64,000 bases of DNA from Incurvaria masculella (Eukaryota > Arthropoda > Insecta > Lepidoptera > Incurvariidae). The position numbers and the translations under genes are program-made. Under the pieces are notes generated by a model that saw only the letters and a list, made by a program, of their open reading frames with translations, ran no database searches and was not told where the DNA came from. How positions within the stretch are numbered: the stretch's first letter is position 1; every line of letters begins with the position of its first letter. This document shows, in pieces, positions 57,258 through 64,000 of this stretch. The stretch covers positions 8,556,001-8,620,000 of the forward strand of contig OX335657.1 of NCBI GenBank assembly GCA_946894095.1, read 5' to 3'.

Positions 57258-57705
57258 AAACGCAAAGAAAGACAGAATATCGAAATACGGCAACAGGCGA
57301 CAGAATTGTATAAAAGGGCATATCTTACCTTATACATATCGCTGTTTAAAATGGCTGGCGTGAAATGTTGTTAATGGTAGCAAAATGATTAAATGATTTC
57401 TAAATTGTCTCTCAAGCCGGATCTGCAGATGCTTATTTCAAACATGTCAGCGGTAATGTATCAGCACGGTCCTATCCAACGCCACACTCTTTTCAGCCGT
57501 GCTAACAAACATAATTATAGCTTACAACATTTACTTAAATTTGCTTACGACTACGATTTCAAATTTGGCATGCATAAATGCAAATTTAAGCATGGTTATC
57601 GAGTCGCACGATCAAGGTCGATTCGGGCAAAATTACCAACATTTAAATCACGTGGCGGCTGACCGTGATCCCAGGCTGATCATTTGAGCGATATACGGCC
57701 ACTTT
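57258..57705. other. Right flank without recognised gene
   Basis: An 89-codon frame (57393-57662) with His/Lys-rich C-terminal part has no family match that I can see. Confidence 0.35.
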
Positions 57706-57813
57706 CACCACATCCAGCTACAAAAATCCCAAAGTTATCTTTCGGTTACACCATGTTAATATGCAAGGCAATCGAAAGTTGAATATCGGTCTTCAGGCAG
57801 CTGGGGGTGGTGG
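57706..57813. repeat. Short palindromic MITE, CCACCACCTCCAG family, copy C
   Basis: TCACCACATCCAGCTAC at the left, GCAGCTGGGGGTGGTGG at the right. Confidence 0.6.
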
Positions 57814-57909
57814 ATATCAGGCGATGGTCGGAAGCAAACTTAAATGTTTTCCCGCCGAACGCCATTCGAACGTGGAAAAAGGATATATCTATAAGGATAG
57901 AAGGATATA

Positions 57910-58365
57910 TAATATATATATCTTGTCGGGGATCCAAAATTATACTCAAAACAGCTTTATTTGATCAAACTAGATGATATATGACCATTGGCATTGTAAT
58001 GTGCTTAGTTCTAAGTTATAAGGTGCGAAAGTTCGAGTTTTTTGCGTCTTTTGCATTCAATAAGTTTGGACGTTGGATTACTCAACGATAAAACTAAAAC
58101 ATCTTAGTCATCAAGCCTAGCTTGTCCCATTAAGTTTTTGCTTGATTTTTGACTACAACCTTCGTAATTTACTTTGAGATGATTCGTTTTGTAATTAAAC
58201 ATTTAGTAAATGTAACCAAATCAAACACCATTGTTTGCTTTGTGGACGTGTTGCATGCTCCTCATCACGAAGACTTGTCTTTCTTTAAAACAGAGTCAGT
58301 GCCAGAGTGCAATAGAACGATTTTGTTCCGTGCCCGCGAATAAGTTAGTCCCGCCGCGTCGGGAA
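57910..58365 (+). repeat. TTAA-type MITE, old degraded copy
   Basis: Keeps the body order (TCAAACTAGATGATATATGA, TTGGACGTTGGATTACTCAA, CTCCTCATCACGAAG, GTGCCCGCGAATAAGTTAGT) with many changes; the TTAA ends are not recognisable. Confidence 0.6.
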
Positions 58366-59194
58366 GGGCAACAGACAGTATAAGCAGCTCGTCCCCATCC
58401 ATGTGTTGAACCAGGGTTCGGCTACTTTCTAACTTGATGCTTTTTGAAGTAAGCCCTCAATATTGTCAGATCTCTCCTCAAGTTTCGTGTAGGGTTTCCA
58501 GCCTAGAAAGATTACCTACGCCCCACAGGACTGCCGGCCGATGAATTAGTCTCCCGTTGACAAAATGGCTCCCAATCGCCCCGCGTCGTGTCGATTGAGC
58601 GAGTTGCGGACGCAGCGGGCGAAAAGGCGGCGCGGCGGCCGCGCGGCGAGACGCGAGCACGAGTTGGCGCAAATGGCGATGCCACGCTCGCGCGCCGTCA
58701 CGCCGATAGCCGGCCCCGCGGTACCTACCTACACAACAACGTGACTCAGCCATTAATTTACTTGCTTGCCGCCGACAGTGCGCCTGCGCCCGGCTCCCCC
58801 CCCCCCCCCCGCCCGCACCCCGCCGTCACACCGCTACGCCCCCGCCGCCCGCCGCTCGCGGCAAATCATTCTACGTGGTCGAATAGCCCGCCACCGCCAC
58901 CGCTTTACACGAGCGTGACAATTGGTGCATTTGCAACCACCGAGAGCCTGGCAGCCAAAAGGCAAACCGAATACATCATAATATTATGTCTAGAGTGCTA
59001 TCGAATGAGAGTTTTCTTCAAGGGGCAGACATGTCCGGCAAGTTTAGCGCAGATGCGTATTCTGTCAGAATAAAAGGAGATAACCAAGGGGTAGACTGAT
59101 ACTGCAGACAACCTCACGCCGTCCCATATGGCATTGGGCCCATATGGACCCAAGTAGTCTTACGCAACACAATCTGACAGTTGGGTAAATTTAA
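58366..59194. other. GC-rich patch and flanks
   Basis: 58590-58870 is CpG-rich with a run of 12 C near 58797-58810. Both strands are open in places (58588-59073 plus, 58478-58753 minus) with no domain. A host promoter is possible. Confidence 0.4.
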
Positions 59195-59738
59195 GGTGGC
59201 CCAACCCGCTCATCTCCCCATACAAACGGGGAAAGAAGATCACGCCCATATTTCTTGTCAGAGATCCAAAATTTTGCTCAAAATAGCTTTATTTGATCGA
59301 ACTAGATGTCTGATGACCATTGGCATTGTAAAATTGTGCTTGGTTTCTATGTTACAAGGTCCGAAAGTTCGCATTTTTCGCGCGTTTTATACAATAACTT
59401 TGGAGGTGGATTACGCAATGATAAAGTAAGAACATCTTAAAAAGATTAGTCATCAGACATAGCTTATTTAATCAAGATTTATAATCTATTTGGTTTTTGT
59501 TCGATTTCTTACTACAGCGGTCGTGGTTTACTTTTAGCTATTAGTCGTTTTGAAATTAAAATTTTCGTAAATCTTACCAAATCATACACTATGCACATTG
59601 TCTTTTTTGTGGACATGTTGCATCTTCCTCATCACGGATCTTGTCTTATTCTTTGAAACAGAGAAGGGACCTTCAGACGCAACAGCACGGTTTTGTACCG
59701 TGCCCGCGAATGAGTTAGGCCCGCCGGGTTGGGCCACC
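59195..59738 (+). repeat. TTAA-flanked MITE, complete, best ends
   Basis: TTAA at 59191-59194 and 59739-59742. Ends GGTGGCCCAACCCG and CGGGTTGGGCCACC are exact inverse copies over 14 bp, so this copy shows the family termini best. Confidence 0.8.
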
Positions 59739-60793
59739 TTAAGTCGTCCAATGAACTATCCAGCAGGGAAGGAGGCAAGGGATACCTAGCATTTTCGTTA
59801 TTGCGTTCCATAATACAGGAAGAGGAGCTAAGTTTCATCAGCAAGTGGGAAGGCGCTCAACACGGCGGAAGTTCCAGACTTGTTCTAAATACGGCCCGGA
59901 GCGGATGCAAAATGTTTATGAAATGTGCCCCGCAGTAAATATTTACAACAAACCTAGCCGCGGTACGCGCTACCTGATCTCAAGCAAACATTCCAACGTA
60001 AACACTCAGGTAAATAAAGTAACTATAGTATACACTTTAGCAGCACTGCGCCAAGCATTCGCGAGTATTTCCAAGGTCCATGGCTAATTCATCAGTTTGC
60101 ACCTATTCGGTCATTAAGGATATACCTACAAAATAATAAGGTTAAAGTAAGTAATGTTGCAGAAGCCTGGCCCTAAAAATAGACATGAATAAATCTGCAA
60201 TTTCCGACTTTAAACATCCACGGATTATCCGTGAATATTTCGAAGCACACGCCAATTTTAATAGGAAAACAATGGAAGTCCGTGGGGAAAACTCGTGTAA
60301 ATTATCAGCTGTGTGTAATGATTATGGAATAATTAGGAGCCAAAAGTATATAGTAAGTACTTTCTGGCTTGTCGATGGGAGCACACAGAACGCAGCGGTA
60401 ACGAAATTGTTGCCTACCCGCAACCACACCTGCAATCGTAACAGAAAATGCAATGAACCATAGAAGAGAAAAGGAACGAGAAGTGCCCATGTGGGCGTTA
60501 CTCGGTTCACCGCCGCGTCGTATGGACATATTGTGCATACTCTTGTTGGAAGCCTATGCCATGAAATACTATCCTATAGATATAATAAATAAAGAAAAAA
60601 AATTAGGTGCCACACAGTTCAGCCAGCACCGAGGTGCGAGAAAGTGCTCCTGAAATTCGTTCGTCAAGTCCGTTCGCACCAACACAATTCATTCAATACG
60701 TCTGCGATTGTGTTTGCGTGTGGCGTATACGATTAAGTTAGTTTTGTAGTTTTAGAAAATTGGCGACAGCCATGTTCTTTTTTTATCTAAGTG
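59739..60793. other. Right flank without recognised gene
   Basis: A 92-codon frame (60185-60463) has an ordinary composition but no recognised domain and overlaps minus-strand frames. Confidence 0.35.
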
Positions 60794-60948
60794 AAGCCCA
60801 TGTCCGCTAATGATGGAGTTACCACGTTCGAGCGTTTGCGTTATGTGATAACCCCGGAATCCAATAACAAATGATGCGTGATTCCAGGTGTATCTCCCAC
60901 AACACTAACGCTCGAAAGTGCAGTTATCTATTAGCGGACTTGGGCTTC
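60794..60948. repeat. Palindromic MITE, family 'TCCGCTAATAGATAAC', copy C
   Basis: GAAGCCCATGTCCGCTAATG at the left is mirrored by TATTAGCGGACTTGGGCTTC at the right; the inner ACGTTCGAGCGTTTGCGTTA and its inverse make the rest of the arms. GAAGCCCA at the very ends defines the termini best of the three copies. Confidence 0.7.
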
Positions 60949-61852
60949 TGAACGAACCATTCTGAAACGTTGGCATTGTCAGCGACAAAAAACGCCTAAG
61001 CCATATAGCACAAACCGTTAATCCTATTACTATATATCAAAACCTACCAACTTACGAAGACTATGTATAAATGAACGGTTATTCAAACAAATCCGGACAA
61101 AAGTCAAGTATTCAAACAACTACGTGAACGTTCAATGTCATAGCAATGTCAAACGATCGATGCAGACGCGTCGAAACATGGCACAACACATTGACATTAG
61201 TTCGTATGAAGTACGAACGCTTAATAATACACGGGTATTTAAAAGAGACAAGTAGGTAGATAGGTAAAGGCTGTACCACTATCCTGTGGCTACACCGTTT
61301 ATTACCTGACTGCGCTACGCAAAAGAGGTTAGGTAATGTGTTTTATCTATTATTATATTATTAAATATTATTTATATTATTAAATTCGTTATTGAAGCAA
61401 AGGTTATTCAAAGCGAGTCTTTAGTGCTAGTGTAAATCCGAATACAACACAGGAGTTGCACTAATGAATAATACGCAGTTATTCCTAACGTTTCTAAGGA
61501 CCATTCGATCAATTAAACACTCATTTATATGGTAAAGATATTGTTGCGCACATAGCGCACACTACAACTAGTTAAGCGACCAGTTATCGGCTATGTATAA
61601 AAAGCTTTATAAAACCTACGTTTTCTCGGTGAGCGATGACGTACTTGGTCGATGTTTTGCATTCAACGACGGAGGCATCGTCAGCACCCATTGATGCCCT
61701 AAAGTTACGCCTGACAGGCCAGTTAGTTAAAAGCGGTTACTATGTCTCCGTCGTGTTGGAGGAGAAACATGTCAAGTGTAGCACCGCGCACCGGGATATG
61801 GACTTCACCTCCATGACCGGGACACATTCCGTTTTGCAAACAGCAACCAGTG
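60949..61852. other. Right flank without recognised gene
   Basis: No gene recognised. An 85-codon frame (61636-61893) runs into the hairpin that follows and has no domain. Confidence 0.35.
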
Positions 61853-61913
61853 ACTGTTTTGGTATTTATTATCTAGTCAATCTATACGACTAGATAATAA
61901 ATACCAAAACAGT
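61853..61913. repeat. Perfect 26-bp hairpin
   Basis: The left arm ACTGTTTTGG...ATCTAGTC (61853-61878) and right arm (61888-61913) are perfect inverse copies around a 9-nt loop. No copy of it is seen elsewhere in the window. Confidence 0.9.
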
Positions 61914-61924
61914 AAATACATCAG

Positions 61925-62155
61925 TCTTATTCGGAGTGACCCTGTCATAACTTAAATACGGGATTAGCACCGGACTAACCGTACAAAAACCGGTTTATTC
62001 CGACCTTAATTTGCCTACTAAAGTTAGTCCGCACACTCTGAAATACTGCTGATAATCCTTTAGAGTGGGCGGAATAACCTTAATACGCCGGTTTTTGTAT
62101 GGTTAGTCCAGTGCTAATCTCGTACTAAGTTTGGTCAGGTTCTCTCTGAATACGA
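61925..62155. repeat. MITE with about 80-bp inverted repeats
   Basis: GGGATTAGCACCGGACTAAC and CGTACAAAAACCGG on the left are mirrored by CCGGTTTTTGTATGGTTAGT and CAGTGCTAATCTCG on the right; the outer parts GTCTTATTCGGAGTGACCCT and AGGTTCTCTCTGAATACGAC also pair. Confidence 0.68.
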
Positions 62156-62259
62156 CTTTTAGGTTTTAGAAAAAGTGCCTAACGTATAAAAAAACCAAAA
62201 TGATGTAAAAAGCGAAAAATTCGTATGGACACGGCGAAGGATGGAGACAGGGAAGCGAG

Positions 62260-62620
62260 CTATTCGTGCAACCGACACAAGGCGAAGACGGCCGAGCCCG
62301 TCAGCCGATAACGGTATCGGGCCACGATAAAGAAGAGCGCGCCACGAACGCGGCGGCTTCACTGCGCCACCGCGGCGGCGGCACGCTGCAGCAAAACGAC
62401 GAGCGTCGAACAAGTACAGTTCGCCGCGGGTTATCGCACTCTTATGTCAGCGACGACGCCGTGTCGCGCTCGGCCCGCGCACTCCTGCGCACACTCGGAC
62501 ATTTGAATCCATCATCGCGTTTACGGCCGCAACTTTGACGAAGGACGCGGCGAGACGCCGAGACGCTGCCGCGCGTTTTATGGACCCATCGACCGGCGGC
62601 ACGACGAACCGAGCGATATC
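62260..62620. other. CpG-rich patch of the right flank
   Basis: Open frames on both strands (62266-62538 plus, 62159-62413 minus) give Arg/Ala/Ser-rich translations without domains. A host promoter is possible. Confidence 0.4.
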
Positions 62621-63567
62621 TCGTAAATTAATAGTGCAACTTTATAGTTACTACCTACCTATATTAGCCAGTGCGCAAACGCTTCCACGTGCGCATGCGG
62701 AAACGATTATCTACCTTTTCATATGTAAATGAAAGAGCGCGAACTTTTCGACAGGCACCGATCTCGTTTTACAATCGGTGGCAGTGTGATAGGCACATAA
62801 ATACATACATATCATGCCTAACTTTACATTATCTAGAGCGGAGCGGAGCAGTATTATCTCCGACCGAACCTTTTAGCTCTCGCACACAAACATGATAAGC
62901 TTTGTCTGACACGAAAGCGTAATACAAAGCGACGTTGAATGGTACACTCCACGAATACGGTTCAAAGGGCGCGGGACGAGCGAATATAGTTCGTATGCTC
63001 ATTAGCATATGTACGCAGGTGGCGGGCAATCTGAATTCCGGCATAATGTCTACGGCGTTTGTATTGAAAGGGGCTCACACGAAAGCAAATGGCGGCGAAA
63101 GATTTCTGATGAACCGGGGAGCAAGGCTGAATGGGTGAATACACACTTCATCAGGGAGATCTGAAGCAAAAACTCTCAGGCGAATAGGTCTCGCTTTTGT
63201 TTCGTTTCAAAAGGGTTGTGGAGGTGAGTACACTTAGGAAGATTAGAAAGTATTCGTACTATTATGAGAGTACGTAGACATTTATAAAGGATTACAAATG
63301 AAAAAGGACAAAGCTAAAAGGCATAATAAACGACAGTGAATTAATAATAAAACCAGGTCAATTTATTTGTTTTGTTTTATTATACATATTTTAAATTGAA
63401 TTTCCTTTATTTTTAATGACGTCTGTTATTATATTCTTAGCAGGATGACAAACTCACCAACTTCGGAGAATGAGTCTAGAATACCAATATGTAGTATTTC
63501 CGAGGGGTTAGTCACTCGAGCAAAAAGTGTACACCAGATTCCCAGTAGTCAAGATTTCCTTGGGATT
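62621..63567. other. Right flank without recognised gene
   Basis: Nothing recognised; AT-rich from about 63230. Confidence 0.4.
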
Positions 63568-63570
63568 TCT

Positions 63571-63770
63571 AGATTCCTAAAGATTTCCAAAGACTACCAA
63601 AGATTCTTAGAGATTCCTAAAGATTTCCAAAGATTCCTGGAGATTCCTAAAGATTTCCAAAGACTACCAAAGATTCTTAGAGATTCCTAAAGATTTCCAA
63701 AGATTCCTGGAGATTCCTAAAGATTTCCAAAGACTACCAAAGATTCTTGGAGATTTCAAATATACTGGGA
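63571..63770 (+). repeat. 10-bp-unit tandem repeat with a 70-bp higher-order period
   Basis: From 63571 the sequence splits exactly into 10-mers of the type AGATTCCTAA. The order A (AGATTCCTAA), B (AGATTTCCAA), C (AGACTACCAA), D (AGATTCTTAG), A, B, E (AGATTCCTGG) occurs at 63571-63640, again at 63641-63710, and starts a third time at 63711. Degenerate units (GACTACCAAAGATTCCTAGA) continue to about 63930. The frame through it (63445-63690) is a by-product. Confidence 0.88.
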
Positions 63771-64000
63771 TTTCGTAAGATTTCTGAGGACTACCAAAGA
63801 TTCCTAGAGACTACCAAAGATTCCTAGAGACTACCAAAGATTACCTGGATTTTTAAGGACTACCAACACATTTTTGGTACATTCCAATGATTTCGGGATT
63901 TCTAAAGATTCTTAGTGACCACCAACGATTCATAGAGACTTATAATTGCGCGTTGCGCGCAGCACGTGTCCGTGACGTCATCGCAGACAGGCGGGCGGCG

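Noticed and set aside
63445..63690. 81-codon frame with repeated FLEIPKDFQR-type units
   Set aside because: The repeat comes from the 10-bp DNA unit, and the frame breaks with the array.
63571..63930. CRISPR-like array
   Set aside because: Units are contiguous 10-mers with no unique spacers, in a eukaryotic context.

Overview
The window looks like gene-poor, repeat-dense DNA from an insect, most likely a moth or butterfly. This rests on the AT-rich background, tRNA-derived SINEs, Helitrons with (GGAT)n near a TC start and a CTAG end, and dispersed repeats with a GGAC microsatellite and a GGGTTCCGT/ACGGAACCC end. No ordinary host protein-coding gene could be recognised. GC-rich patches in the flanks (about 833-1230, 2400-3690, 29690-30135, 58590-58870 and 62260-62600) may be promoters or untranslated exons of host genes, but nothing in the sequence proves it.

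The dominant structure is a giant cut-and-paste DNA transposon present twice in direct orientation, at 7364-26235 (18.9 kb) and 31826-54780 (23.0 kb), with 5.6 kb between them. Both copies begin TGTAA followed by CAGGCAGGAATGAATCCCC. Both end with the inverse of that 19-mer, two variable bases and ACA. Copy 1 is flanked by GCGG on both sides and copy 2 by CCGC, which are 4-bp target-site duplications. The encoded transposase is a Gypsy-integrase-like protein with an HHCC zinc-binding region, a D,D35E catalytic core, a GPY/F module and a C-terminal OTU cysteine-protease domain. This combination, with the TGTNN ends and 4-bp duplications, fits the Ginger (Ginger1/GIN) superfamily. Neither copy has an intact transposase, but they are broken at different places. 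Copy 1 lost about 4.85 kb including the N-terminal part and has one frameshift. Copy 2 keeps the whole region but has a 5-bp tandem duplication and a 1-bp loss.

Both copies share the same nested set of older repeats (SINEs, TTAA-flanked MITEs, Helitron pieces and non-LTR retrotransposon ends), so the element was already about 20 kb long before the copies separated. Later private insertions and deletions differ between them: a Helitron and one non-LTR fragment only in copy 1, another non-LTR fragment only in copy 2. These give clean empty sites. Besides the transposase, both copies preserve identical exons of a possible three-exon gene for a 44-residue peptide (17201-19050 and 41780-43642), and a broken minus-strand reading frame resembling an SGNH/GDSL hydrolase (22636-23075 and 52110-52573).

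The left flank (1-7363) holds a 5'-truncated non-LTR retrotransposon and several palindromic MITEs. The spacer (26240-31821) holds MITEs and a GC-rich patch. The right flank (54785-64000) holds a full-length SINE, more MITEs, a perfect 26-bp hairpin and, near the end, a tandem array built of 10-bp units in a 70-bp higher-order period. All calls were made by eye; no alignments or searches were run.
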